Positions 27,501-42,500 of a stretch of DNA of 64,000 bases are shown one piece after another. How positions within the stretch are numbered: the first letter of the stretch is position 1; each line of letters starts with the position of its first letter. Where the stretch lies: assembly GCF_015706575.1 (NCBI RefSeq), contig NW_024037063.1:19902927-19966926 (forward strand). The letters are read 5' to 3'. A program made the translations under genes and the position numbers. A model generated the notes under the pieces. That model searched no databases. It had not been told where the DNA came from and saw nothing but the letters and a program-made list of their open reading frames with translations. Source of the DNA: Patiria miniata. Lineage: Eukaryota > Echinodermata > Asteroidea > Valvatida > Asterinidae.

Positions 27501-30500
27501 CCCCCAGGACGGCGATCCGTATCCACCTAAGTGCCCCCCATCAAATGCTGGTGCCCCCCCCCCCACCCCCCAGACTGAAAAGTCTGGTGACGCCACTGGT
27601 TAGGGAACTACATGTAAACTCCCTTTGAAATTTCTGGCATGCTGTCATTTTGAAGAAATCAACAAAAGAAGGCCTTTCCGTTGTAGCTGGGGTTTTTTAT
27701 TCAGCAAAGTGCGCGCAAGCATTGACATGACGCACACGCGGTTGCTATAATTCGTCGGATCAGTGCGCGACATCGAGTAGCTACAAGCGGCTCAGTGAGA
27801 ACGTGTCTCGGACGTTGAATTCAGGCCCAATTCAAAGCATGATTCAGCAACTTTTGATTTGAAATCGAGATCCAAAATGTTGTTTTTCTCCAAATATACA
27901 GCTGAAGCTGAGCTGAAACTTCATGAGGTTAGTTGTTCAGCACCCTTCATTAGATTTTGAGCACTTTTGTTGCTTCAAACGAACAAAATGCACAAATTAC
28001 AAATGATGGACTGTACCTTTAAATACTTTACCGAATTACCTACATGTGGGAGTATGTCACCTTGACTTCGCTACTTGTTTGTTTATTGGCTCATGGATGA
28101 ACTTGAACTTTGGGTTAGTTCATCCACCAAATGAATGTCCCACTACATAAACAATGATGACATCATTGGGTCGTTCATAACAAACCTTTTGTGAGAAATT
28201 GTTCAAGAGTAACATACAACATTTGCTTTTGCTGTAATTTCCAGAAATGGATGGATTTGGGGGTTAGTATTTTATAGCATATTGTTACACTGACAAGTTT
28301 ACACAATTTTATGCGTTCATAAATGCTGGGAAAATCAAGAAAAAAAAAGCTGTTCTTGTAGTCTGGTTATCGGACCATACTTCAGATGAAACAGAGCAGT
28401 TTATAGATTGTCAGGTCAGGGAACCAGACCAGAAACTTGCACTTGTTCACGCATGTGTAACCGATTGTAAAAAAAATGTGGATTTACTAAATTTGGTAAA
28501 TTGGGGGCAGTAAAAAAAGTCAGTTTTTTCCAACGATGATCAGCCAACCATTGTTGGAAATTGATACAAAATTCCACTTTTCTTGAAAATGACAGTACAC
28601 TAGCTGCCATGATTTCACAGGATGCTTCAGACTGTGAATTCACTAACAGTCCAGCAAGGTATTTCATAACAATTTGGTACTTTTGTTTTTTGATGTTTGC
28701 AAATGTTGCACATTGCCTTTAATGTGGCTTGATTATCCTTGATAATTGGTAAAAAAAAAATTCACTTTTGATTATCGCAAGTAAAATGTTTTGTTTCAGA
28801 ATCGTTTCCTAGTGCTGTAAGCTTTTAAAAAAAAATAAACCACAAAGGGAAACTGACTTGGTGCAAAAATATAACAATTTTAAAGCTGAACAAAGAAATT
28901 AACCGGAGCAGGGTTTTTTCTTTGGTTTTTCCAGCATCTATAAACACAAAACATTAAACATGTCAGTGTAACAATATTTGCTATAAAATACTAACCCTAA
29001 AATCCATCCATTTCAAAAAATTACAGCAAAAGCAAATGTTGTATATTACCTTTAAATTTTTTTTACAAATTTAAAAACCGACTTTGATGGAAACACGCTC
29101 CCAAATGGAATCAGAACAAATTCACTAATTGTTTTAGGTCACTCAAGCTTATTAATATTAATTTAAATAGTACAAACCTTCTGTAGTTCAGCGAGGGGCG
29201 AGTCGGATGACGAGATGGAACGATTCCTGCGGTCCTTGACTTTCGGCGAGGAGTTCGGCGTCTGAAAATCAAACGACAGACACAATTTGCAGAGCGATTT
29301 CATATACATGGTTCTCCTAGTTCCGAGTGCACTGATCACGCTGATCGGACTCAAGCTGGGCATCCCAAACGATGCCTTGCCTTTCATGTAGCCGTGTCTA
29401 TGAAAAGTGGCTTAAGCTGCTTCCATAGGCCATGTGTGATTCCAAGTCATAGCCATTATCAATTCAGATGCGGCCTTATCTTGTTACATAATCTCCATCT
29501 GGGTGAGAATGTGAAACAGCACCAATGTGGACAGGGTTAATGTATCTGCTAAGTTTCTCTTTATTTCATCAGTAAACACATGCACAAGATGCAGATTATC
29601 TGCAGATGATTATTTTGTCAGACAAATTTCTTGAATGAGCGGAGCGCCAGAGTGGAGATAAGAAAGCCACTTAGATCTTAAGACTGGAGGAGAGGCAGTC
29701 GACGATGTTTAGATAATTTACAACATCCATTGCAGACATTTTGAATTATGTAATGAAGACTTTTCAATGAATGGGGAGTCACCATAGAGCTATAATCAAT
29801 TACTAGAGCGATGACTCGATGTACAAAGTGATGCCTGCTGGGCACATCCATGTTTGTGCACAACCCTATGGAAAGCTCGAAATTTTGTACGACTTTTGTA
29901 CGGCTATCTGCGTTTGTATTCTATACAGGAACGTTACCGAGGCCAATATACCCAGAATCAAAAAGCACTTTCAGTAAAAGGACCTTTCGTTTTGCATTGT
30001 GCAAACAATGCAAACCCGTATCCGCTGCAGATGATTTTTTTGCCGTGACGTGTTTTAACCGTCATGACTTGCTTATACAAATATTGCTCTTCCGCAATGC
30101 ATTACATTATTATTCAAAATTTCCTCAATCTAATTTAGTTATGTTCTACAAACATGCACATGAATTCAAAATGTCTGCACCCAGGACGGCTTCATAGGTA
30201 TCTACACACGTAAGAATGAGGACACACCATAAATATATGGGACACACTGAGGTATTTGGTTCCCCTCAATAACTAATGGTTCAGCCCCCCCCCCCCCCCC
30301 CCGAGAATTATGCAACCCTGTGATTAAAAACGTATGGTCATTATCACCTACATTGTAAAGAGGAAAAAAATTAGCTGTATGTATTTCTCTTCATCAAGTC
30401 TTTCTTTTGCATCTTTAAATTTGCATATACGTAATTCGGATATTTATACAGCATTTGTTCATTTTTTTACAACTGGTTCAAATAAAGAGGCGCTGTGCCA

Positions 30501-33500
30501 TATAAAAGCTTTTGGAGGGGATAGGAGGGTATTTTCTGTCTGCATAAAAAAAAAACATATTCAGTGATAATGAAAACGAAATGGAAATAGAATTCTTCCT
30601 TCAAATCCGTCAGGTGCACCCAGGCCCGGATTATCCAATGGGCACAGTAGGCACTGTGCCTAGGCTGCGAAAGATTTGGGGGCCTACGAAAAGTTTGAGG
30701 GCTTAGGAAAATACCACAGTGTGCCATAAACACTTCGAACCATCCACACACGCACAAGAAATCTTTTTAACGTCTTAGCGTCTCTATATTGGGAAAGCTT
30801 AGCATCAACATGAAATGTGAGGCTCCAGTGCTTAGGCCAAAAAAAAAATAGTTCTGCTTCCGATTACATGCCTTTCAAAAATAGGGTCGGTCGGTCGGAA
30901 ATTTTTTTTTTTTTGCCAATTTTTTTTATGCAGATTGAATGGGGTATTCAATAATATGCAAAGTTTTAGCCTGAACTATTTCCATTGCACTACAAAAGCT
31001 ATACACGAAAAGGCAACAAAAAGTGAATAAAACCTACCTTTAATTATTGTCAATATATTTACGTTCGATAATTTCAAAAAATAATGGAAAATTCAGGTCG
31101 TTCGCACAATATGCACAACGCTAGTCAAGACGCGGAGAGCTGGCCAAAACTCCGAGGTGTGTGATGCGTGCATGTGTGGCGAGTGGCCCACCATGGGCCG
31201 ACAGACCTGTTTTTACGGTCAAAAATTTCGGGAAACACGCGGCATGTATCACTCCAAATACGAGTAGTGCGATCTCAAAATGAACTCTTGAACACAGAAA
31301 ACACATACACAGACAAGCTAGATCAATTCTGTAAATTAACTTGCAAAAATGTTCTTTCTCCATCGGTGTTTTCTTGGCATTTTTACGATGTCGAATCCGA
31401 CTAGTTGACAGTGGCCTGCAATAGCGCGCTATCGGTCGCATACAATGTAGCTATGGACTGGTTACCGCATTTTCATCATGTCTTCTAAATTGGCCCCTGC
31501 GCAGCGCAGCGGGAACCAGTCGTCGCCACGAGATTACGGTGATTATAGTCACCGTTACATCGAATTGCGAAGTAGTTATATCGCGAAGTGAATTTGTAAA
31601 AATAATGGAGGTTTCTTTTGATAAAAAGCGAATGTAAGTAAGAAAACAAATAAATACAAGCATTTTTTTTATGCAAATGGGTTGTTGAGAGGTATTTTGT
31701 GAAGACAGAAAAGACAACAAGATTTTATTTTTATTTATTCAATTTTTTTTTTTTTTTTTTTTTTCGAATTGCTGATAAAAATTTTAGGGTCGCAGCCTAA
31801 AAATAGGGTCGGTCGGGTAACCGGAAGCAGAACTATTCTTTTTTTTGGCCTTATCAACGCTATGAAACTGATGTTGGTGCCTCGGACGAAATAGAGCCTA
31901 CGGAACACTTAATCTGGCCCTGTGTGCACCAAGAGGTGACGGATCGTCTATGGACTTTGCGCACACGATACGTCACTTCGTGGTGCGACCGACGAATCGT
32001 TAGCTATGTAGTAAGGCTGAATGCCATCGCTGGTTGAAGTATACTTACAAGAGTGTGTGTTCTTCTTATGGCCGTCTTGCGAGTCAGGGTTTTCCTTACA
32101 ACGTTCCTGCAAAATCAAGCGAAAAAAATACAGGCCTGGGTGAGATTGCTGGAAATAAAAATTCCATGAAATAATCGGTTAAAGGCTTGAGGTTTACTGG
32201 GGGCCCCAAAACCAATGTACAGTCTAAGGTATACCGACCGGTATATTTGTATTTGCCTGAAGCCTTTGATGTAAATGTCAAACCTCAGGAATTCCAGATT
32301 TTAAAATCTTGAAATCAGGAAAAATCGGATAAAATATCCTGAATTCAGAAAAATTTCCTGTCCAAACAAATCCTGAAATCATGAAAATCCTGACCAAACA
32401 TATCCAGAAATCGGGAAAAATCCTGACCAAAAAAATTCTGAAATCATGAAAAATCCTGACCAAAAAATATCCTGAAATCAGGAAAAATCGTGACCAAAAA
32501 ATCTCGAAATCAGGAAAAATCCTGACCCAAAAATCCCGAAATCAGGAAAAATCGTGACCAAAAATATCCTGAAATTAAACAAAAATTCTAACCGAAAATA
32601 TCCTGAAATTAGAAAAAATCCTGAAAACAGGAAAAATTCTGACCAAAAATATCCCGAAATCATGAAAAATCCTGACCAAACAATCCTAAAACCAGGAAAT
32701 ATCTTGACCCAAAAAATCTGAATTCAGGAAAAATCCTGACCACAAAAAACCCGAAATCATGAAAATTCTGTCCAAAAAAATGTCCAAAAAAAATCCCCAA
32801 ATCATGAAAATCCTGACAAAAAAATCCAAAAATCATGAAAATCCTGTCCAAAAAAATCCCCAAATCATGCAAATTCTGTCCAAAAAAATCCCGAACTCAA
32901 GAAAATCTAGACAAAAAAAATTCTGAAATCCTGAAAAATGAAGAAATCGGGAAAATCTTATCCCTGAAAATATACATAATTCTTCTTTATGATCTCATTC
33001 TTATTCCCAAAGCACTTATTTTGTAAGGTCAGGGAACCAGTCTAGCTGGCTTGTACCCATTCATAGGTGTGTAACTGATTGCAAACAAATGCCGACTAAC
33101 TAAATATGTGGTAAATTTGGGGCAGTGTTTGAAAAATAGCCAGTTTTGTCCAATGCTGGTCAGTCGACCAGTGTTGGAAATTGATACAAAAATACCACTT
33201 TTCTTGAAAATTACAGCACACCACGGGCCCCCCTATTTCACAGGATGCTTTAGACTGTAATTCAATAACAGTCCGGTAAGGTATTTCATAATAATTTGGT
33301 AGTTTTGCTTTTTGATGTTTGCAAATGTTGTATATTCCCTTTAAAAACAAAAAAAGACCAGCTAGAGTTTGCGACGACTGACCTTTAACAGCGCGGGAAA
33401 CAGAAAGTGAAAATGAAAACAACACTTCAAGCAATGCTACTCTAGAGTAACCTGGAGTTCAGGAAAAGGAGTTTCGATTTTCCAGACCGGAATAGTGTTA

Positions 33501-36500
33501 TTTGCCGACCCACATGTTCCTATAAAAGTTCACCAATTGTGGGTTTATGTTTCATTATCATACTATTAAAAACAACAGCATGACTATGTTGATTTTGTAT
33601 TTTGAACTTGTCTTGTACATATTTGCTTTGAACACAACTTTAATTAGTTTCAGAAGCATTGTTCTCTTTTCAAGTTTTTAGGGCTGTCCTTTTTCGAAAA
33701 TTTAGTATTCGATTACTCGTAACTGTTTTTGACCGAATATTCGGATATTCGAAACTGCCTGCAGCAACTGCATGCCGCGCCGGTCAAAAGTTGCATGCAG
33801 AGCGCGCCAGTTAAAATTTGTGTTCAGCAATTGAATTGGAGTGTTTTGCAGTGTGTACACATATTTCATAATTGTCAAGGTTTTTTATCTGCCAACACAA
33901 AAAGTGGCATCCGACAATAAAATGCCGCAACTATACGATAAAATAACATCACAGTCGTGTGTGTATGTGAGTAATTGTTTTGTTTTTGAATATCAGAGCG
34001 GCAAAAACCTAATTCGAACATTCGGTTGATGATCAAATGTTTGTATAGTGGAAGGTTTGTTTATGGTGTAAATCGAAGATTTTCGTTTGTTCCTCTTCCC
34101 TTTTCCTTTGTTTGTACTTTTTCGCAACAGCTCTCATTGGTTTTGTGCACATTTTCCAACTGAGGAGTCCTCATTTCGGTTTCTGTCCTCGATTCTCCGA
34201 TGATTTTGCACGTGTGTGTCCTTGATTTTACATGTAACACGCGCTCATATGTACATGTATGTGTGTTTACTTCACCTTACAGCATGGATAAAAATGTACA
34301 TGTACACTACTACACTACACTCTATACATGTACATGTAGCTTGATCATGTTGACGAAAACTGTTTTCAATATCTCATCAGGAACTTGGTCAGGAAGTACA
34401 TGTACATGTATGCCTCGGGTCAATTTGGTGTCCAAAGCAAACACAGGGAGTCAGGGACTGTCCCTGCACAAGACCTTTATATCCCGTGACAATTAAACAT
34501 TTGGTTTGTTTCTGAAACTATCCGAAATCATGTTCCGGTACAGTATGTACAGACCTACCAAACAATCCTCAGACAAAACATTTAGAAGTATGTACTACAG
34601 GTTGAGTCTAAAAAAGCGAAACCCAAAAGTCGGGACTATTGTTTTAGTGAAATTCTGCATGTAGCTCTTTCTAAATCTAGGATATGAAAGTCCAATTCAT
34701 AAGCTTTCTTTTATACATGTACATGTAGTTACAAAAATCATTCAAATCACTAAGTGTTCTTTCAGCAAAACGAAAACAAATCACAGGGATGTGTGTGAAT
34801 TGTTTTCGTTTTGCTGAAGGAACGCACACTTTTTTTTGTGATCCGTGGACAGAACTTTAAAAACAGTGGTTGTGTTTAAAACTCCGTAACTTGAAAAGTA
34901 CATGAGTGATTTGAATGATTCTTGTACTAAAAGAAGGCTTATGAAGTGGGCTTTCATATCCTAGATTTTGAAAGTGCTACATGCAGAACTTCACTAAAAC
35001 AATGGTCCCGACATTTGGGTTTCACTTTTTTTTGACTAACCCTGTACTAGACAAAATGGTAAACTTTGAAGGTTGACAATAAGAACACCATAGGCTACTG
35101 GTATGCTACATGTAAATTGTCCTTTTAATTCTTCAGTCAAAATCAATCAACTGATTGTTTTCAACAGTTAAGAGCTTCCAGCCTATACCTATTAAAAAAG
35201 CAGGATTGACTGGCTGTGACTGCTTATGTAACTTGATACGGTAGATGCTTTGACTGTGGGTGAGTGATAAGCCAGCTGTGCCTACAATGTAGGTACTTCT
35301 TGCCTGCTTTTGTCTGTTGACTGAATTTGACTAGTCACAGTGCTTGTATAAATACACTTCCTGAAAAAAACGCCTTCAGGACAGATTGCGTAGTAAACTT
35401 CTTAGTCTCGAACTATCCTGCACATTAAAAGACAGCTCACATCATAAATGTACATACTTCCAACTGAGCGTTTCCAAATTAGAAACTACATTTCCCAGGC
35501 AAGGATTGAAGGAACAATACTTACGGTCTTACATAATGCACAACTAACTCTTCCACTTCGTACACTATTCGTAGTTTCAGTTTCATATTTGCCGTAACAC
35601 TCAAAAAAGGGGAGAAACAATGCAGCACATCTACAAACTTGTATTCAAAATAAACTGCACACCAGTAGCTACCAGTAACAAAAACACCGCATTAGGAGAC
35701 AGCTCTTATGAAGTAAATATTGACTCCGTCTGAGTCAACAAATGGCTCATTTTTCAGAAATTTAATTGCTGGGTAAACACCGTCTGATTAGATTAAATTG
35801 TCCGACAGATAACACCCAAGCAACAAAGAAAGATAAGATTTGGATATTTAGTTTAACTACTGTTACGCTTCTGTTTATTTGGTCAGTGTGTGCATGTGTA
35901 TCCTCCGATAACCCATTGTCATTTAACCCCAAAAGATCTAACAAGACAAAATTCTTTGATTTAATTTTCTTTGAAAGAATCTTGATTGGATTTCGATGAA
36001 TTAGACATTATTTGGCGACTCTTAAAAGCTTTGCTCTCAGGGGTGTGCAATACAGGTAATACAGGAATCGGGTACCCGATTGAAAAAAACACGGGTACCC
36101 GGGTATCCGTTAAAGAAACCCAACCCCAAAATTTGTATTTCGGAAGTTGCTGTTCACATTGTTCAAAGGTCCCACGATGACTATTCCAAACCGGTGCATC
36201 AAAACAGTAAGTGTGTACAGTGAGCTCTTTAGCTTTACGGTGTAAATTGCATTTTTGCAAGCATCAAGAATCTGTTTTGTTTTTCCATGTAGCCTACTTT
36301 TGATTTTGAAAATTCTCCATAAATGAAATTCAAAACCTTTCTCTTTCATTGTCTGAGAAGTTGTAAGTAATATGTAAAGGTATAATTACGAGTACTCGAT
36401 TCCATAATCTGGAACCGGTTTCTGATATCAGCGGTCGGGTACCCGGTTCCGATGCACGGCCCTAATTACTTTGCTAGTCGGTAGCAAAAACTCAGCAGCA

Positions 36501-39500
36501 AAATACGCCAAACAGTGAGCGTTGTTAAGAGGGCTGACATTTTGGGGGGAACGCCCGACAGTTCATGCCTGTTATAACATGGTAGACATTGACTGCACGC
36601 AACAACACTGGGCATTTTTTAAGGCAAAATAATCAAGTGTCTTGGAGGGTCTGGTTGATGTGTATCATCAGTTCACGCCGGGATTATTTTGACAAGAACG
36701 GAACGAGGCGCAGGATTACTTTTAACTCGACCTCAAGCCAGGCGGGTTGAAGCCATCACCCTCAGGCAGCACACTCATATTTCCGGCCTCGCTCGCTGCG
36801 AGCAGGTCGCAATAATTCTGGCCTCGCACGCTGCGTGTTTATCCGTCATCCGTCCGAATACCAAAACCTTACATCATCCGACGTGAACTGGCTCAGAGGA
36901 TTAGCATTTTGGGGGGAATGCTCGACAGGTCATCATCTCTGCTATAATCTTGCAGATATTGAAGCTGCGCGCAACAAACACTGGGAATTTTTTATTGCAA
37001 ATTAAATAACAAAGTGTCTTGGAGGGTCTGGTTGATGAATAATTAAATAGCTGGAGTTTGCCATCAACAACGGTGATTCCAAAACTGCTACCCTGTGGCG
37101 ACCCGGGTATAATACAGAACAAACGGTTGAAAAGGTCTCCACAAGGCAATTTCTAAAGGTGTGAAAAAAAGGTCTCCACAAGGATTTCACGAAATGTGGA
37201 TTTTATACAAAAACTAGTAATTTCCAAGGTGTACTTATCGTCGCAAATTAAAGTATTTCATGTAAGGGACATTTGGTCCACATTTCGACCCAGCAAAGTC
37301 ATTCTGGTTCAAATAGGAGCGAGTTTGAAAACATCTTTCAAACCACATACCTGTTTGTAAATGCATGAGAACAAAGCGATGTCGCCACAAGGATTCAAAT
37401 TTCGGGATTTGTGAGTGAATATTTTGCAGGGACTGAGGTGAGTTCAAAAAGTGTACTTATGCCCCCAATTTGGAAATCTATAAAGTAATAGACCATTGCG
37501 AAAGCTATGGTCTATTACATTTGAGCAGATTTGCTGATTAATTATGCAAGACAACCGCATCTTGACCTCTAGATTTTGACCAATCAGTGGGTGCTTTCGA
37601 TATCGGGTCTTCGGTCATTCACCCGTTGAGCGTTATAGACATGGATAAAAAAAACCTGTGTCACGCGCTCTGTATCATGTTACGCAATGTGCGCCCGGCT
37701 GTTGTTGTATTACAAAACACTGCATTAGAATTGACCAATCAAACAATTAGTCCTGATTTGGGAATGAACTGACGTCCCGATTGGCTGGCGCGCGGCTTGC
37801 ATACATCTGCATGTTTAGACATATCAGACTTTATACCTAGTAGAGACTTGGCTCCGTGGATAACGGGTGATACTCAGACTACCAATTTGGGGGCTACTTC
37901 AAAAAGTTTAACATGCACCCAATTTGGGGCTACTGTTTTTAAAACCATGATAACCTGATCACAATGGTGCCAGTTATATTTGTACAACACACATCTGAAA
38001 TGCTATCTGTTTGCCCAACATTGTAATGACTGATTACAATTGTGTACGTATGGTATAACCCTATCAGTAAATACAGTAGGAGGAAGCATTGTACAGTAAA
38101 GCCTGTAGATTACTCCAGATAATCAGGGGTGCACAGTTCTTCCTCTTGATGCGAACAACACAAATGTTGCCAATGAATTCCTATTGGCTAGGCACAAAAT
38201 CAGATCGCGAAAATTGGCAAACAGTGGCATTGTTTCAAGTATTTCAGCTTTTAGTTGTCAATACATCCCAGTGCCTTGGTTCGTTTTTGTTTTGTTTGTT
38301 TGTCTGTCCTGTTCCATTCTCTGTCTTTCCCGTACGATCTGTTGTACGTTCTGTTTGTCCAGTTTTTGTCTTAAAATGGCATTTCTATAAGTTGTTGTCT
38401 TTTGAATATGCCTCCATAATTGTCTCTCTTTCATTTTTGTCTTACATATCGGTAGACACCGAAACAGCTCTTGTTATTATTCTTGTATTTTATCAAACAT
38501 CTTTCATATATTGACCTTTGTATAGTTATCTGAATGTACATTTTGCAATTTGGAAATAAATGTTGAGATGACTAAAAAATTGAAACAAAAAATTGTTCGC
38601 ATTGTGTGGAATGCACCCTACATGGTACCATGTACATGTATACTCGTGCCAACTTTGAGTAAGAGCTGAGCATGAGAATTTGGCGATGGAGCTTGATCAG
38701 AACGAATGCGACCGCGAAGAGCGAAGCCCAGACGGTGTCGGGTTAGGACCCCGGAAAATTTTGGATTCTAGACACTCTGTGGTGCAATCTGAGACAATTC
38801 TGACCACTTTAACCAATTTTTTTTAGCAAAAGATTAAACATCCTGTTTAAGTTTGAAGTTAGTTTTTTTTTTTTTTTCGTGAGAAATTCCGTGTTGGCGT
38901 GAGTTCGTGAAAATAACCTAAACTGCGCGAGTCTCACGCTCAATGCGCGAGTGTTGCCAGGCCTGCGTACAATTTGCATGCTCCTTTAACCGAAGGGTGA
39001 TGCACTTTGCCAAATAAAAATCAACCAGGCAAGTACAAGATGCAATCTCATTTATGGTCGCTATTTGTGGTTTCTTGGTTTAATAGTCTCCAGGTCAGCA
39101 CTACATGTACTATGGTACATGTTGCTGTTTGTCTAGTGTGTGAATTACATTGCTTGTTGCAATATAAATGTATGCACATGTGTATACCGGTACCGGTACT
39201 GGTACCATACATTTAGGTCATTCCATCAGTCAGTTTACTACTTGTCCTCTACATTTGTGGTGTAAAATTACAAAATCCTCCATATTTGTAGTTTTCTTCA
39301 AACCTTAATTGGGCAACGTCACATACATGTACATGTAGTGACTCAATTCGGGTGTTAATAGTGTGCCACCTGAAGAGTATGCCATGTAGAGTTCATTTTT
39401 CCTAGTACATTAATCGTGGCAGATGGTCGACATATTCGCAGTGCGGGACATTTGAAATTGTTACATGTACAAAAATGTAGTTCTTGCGGCCAGCATTTTC

Positions 39501-42500
39501 ATAAGCATATGATTCGAGTATACGTTTTCTTTTCTTTTTATCAACATAGTGTTTTTGTAAGGCAGCAGAACGCTAAGCCCCAATATAACATATTAGCTCA
39601 AGTTGTCTACTAACACTCTTTCAAATGGGCCATGTTTTGTCGACCTTAAACTTGAAAAATGGACTCTCCATACATACATACATGTACATACATACATACA
39701 TATAGGCATTTTTATAGATCCTTATATAAGGATCGGAGCGCTTTACAAAAGCTGACAAAATAATTAAAGATACAAACAAAAAATGCATTGATACAGAACT
39801 ATACAAAAAAAACTATACAAGCAAAATAACATATATATGGCATGATTTAAAAACAAATAAATGGGTTTTGAGTCTATTTTTGAAGAGCTGAAGTGTGTTG
39901 GCTTCCCGGATGTCACGGGGAAGGGAATTCCACAGCCGGGGGGCAGCGGCTTGAAAGGCACGATCTCCAGTACGCGACTTAGTTTGGGGGTTATGGAGAC
40001 GTGTTTTGTCAAATGATGAGCGGGTGGCATAGACAGATGTGTTGAAAGAGATGAGTTCTCGGAGATATGAAGGTGCCATAGAGTTGATACATTTGTATAC
40101 AATGACAAGAAGTTTGAAATTTATGCGTGCTCGAATTGGTAGCCAATGAAGGCGACGTAACAACGGTGCGCTGTTCATGGCAAACTCTTGGTTGCGCACT
40201 GCATTGTGAATCACCCGAATTAGTAAAACTTTTGCAATAAAAAATTCTCAATACTTGATTGTATACATTGACAACAGCAAAATTCTATTCAACACAACAC
40301 GTCCAAAACTTTGAAACCATTACCACTTGCTATAATTGAATGAGTAATTCCAATAGCAGTAGCAACATGCATTTATTGCTGTAGTAGGCAATATACCAGC
40401 AAATATACATGTGCATACTTGACCCAATAGATAACCCACTCTACAGCACAAGTGCATGAATAATAGAATACACCTGTAGATTTTGGTATTCAAGCATTCA
40501 TATTCAAATCAGGTGAATAGCGGCACACCTGTGCTATGCGTTATAAATGCACGAGACCATTATCCACATTCTGTAAAGGCAGGTCACAAGTTTGACAGTG
40601 ACAAACAAGTTGCAACAATATGGGCGGGGTTTTTTTTTCTTTCACTTCCTCGAAGAGACATGCTACTCATTTCCTAAACCTGGCAGAACCAGGTTTTGGA
40701 AAAATATAACGAATGTACATAAACAGGAAAAATGGCAGATGTGCTACAATGTATACATTCATTGTACACGTATACATTGTATTGATGCATACAGGTAGTA
40801 ATGCATGCATGTCAAGGGTTTCTGAAACTACAGTTCAGCAACAATAGTGGGTTTTTCTGCCCAACATGGCCAACCAGTTGAGTGCAGTGTACAATCTTTT
40901 GTTCCCTATTGTGTGCATGTCTCCAGAGGGCACAGTGTATCAGATCATGTATGAAGTGTACATGTACATTGTAAATAAAAAAGATTTGGAAGACGACATT
41001 TTGCACCACATACGAACAGTAGATACAGTTTGTCTACAAAAAAAATGCAAACAAAATATAAGGAAATGCCAGACGCAAAATGTGTAACCAACAAAAGATA
41101 TGTACGCCTTTTTACTTTAACCCTAAAGGGGCCGGGGGGGGGGGTGGAATCCGCCCCCCCCTCAACATTTTCCGTGATAGCCTCAAAAAAATTTTTTCGC
41201 GACCCGAGCTTTTATGACTTTTTAGCCTCGAGCTTTGCGCATCTTTTGATACCAAAAACATAAAAATCGGATCACGGGTTGCCGCGTAGCGAAAAATTTT
41301 CCGGCGCTACGCGCCATGAAAACTGAATTTTCGCATATACGTCGTGTACACAGAGCAGAATTGCCATTCGTACATATGAATAATTAATTAGCCATAATTC
41401 CAAAACCCTTTGACCTATAGTCATGAAATTTCTTGGGTATGTTTAGGAAGAGTTGCTCTATGCATGTGTCGAGTTTCAAAATTTTTCGTTTCAAAATTTT
41501 TAGGGGGGGGGCGGAAAATCCATATATTTTGTGAAAACCTTGTGGAGACGTGTTCATCTATAGAAATTGGCCTGTGGAGACGTATACAATCTTTTGTTCC
41601 CTATTGTGTGCATGTCTCCAGAGAGCACGGTGTATCAGATCATGTATGAAGTATACATGTACGTTGTAAATAAAAAAAGATTTGGAAGAGGAAATTTTGC
41701 ACTTAACACACGAACAGTAATCACGACTGGTCTACATGTACCGGTACTTGGTACAAAAAAAACCTCAATTCTTCGCTAGGGAGATTAACAAAGGAGCTAA
41801 ACTCTAACCCTAATCCTTCAAAATCCTTTTTGCCAAAGTGGAGGAATTTGGAGGATTGAGATTACATAGCAAAAGTGCGTTACTCATTTCGTAGGATGCA
41901 CTTTATCAAGGTCTTGGGCCGGACCTTGTGTTGTTTTTGCTCAGCCATGCATAAATATAGGCCTGGATTATGCTTGAAATCCTCCACACTGCTCCAGGAT
42001 GTCACTGGCCAAGCCTCAACATATTGCAGTCACCGCCGCAGGATTTTGCAGGATTCAGGCAGTGGTCACCCCTCCACGGACCATATTCAAGAAGTAATGG
42101 AGGAATTTGCAGGATTGAGGCTACATCCTAGCAAAGAGGCCTAGGGAGTTAATTAACATGTACCCTCAATAAGTCCTTAGTCAAGTCCCTTGATGGGTGC
42201 CATATCAGGATGATCTGGGCTATCCGAGGGGGGGGGGGGGGGAGAGATCAGTGAAGACGATGGACAAGGTCCTGATGGAAGACGCAGAAGTCGACACCAA
42301 GGAAGGGCTGTCCAGCTGTATAGGCGACCATGATGTGTGGCATGTCAGGCATTGTGCTCTTCTCAAGCCACGCCTGGTTTGAGTCGATGAACTGACTGAC
42401 TGACCAACTGACTTAACATGTACTGTACCGGGTACAGTGGTTACAAAACAAGGGTTGAACAAATCTTGGGCTGCACATCAAACTTAACCGAAAATGCCAC

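Noticed and set aside
32278-32872. Minus-strand frames rich in F and G, resembling a secreted repeat protein
   Set aside because: Product of the degenerate TCCTGAAATCAGG minisatellite; frames shift between units.
36901-37149. Minus-strand P-G-S-P-Q-G-S-S-F-G, resembling the reverse transcriptase PQGS motif
   Set aside because: Neighbouring RT motifs are absent and the sequence falls in a diverged direct repeat; chance match.
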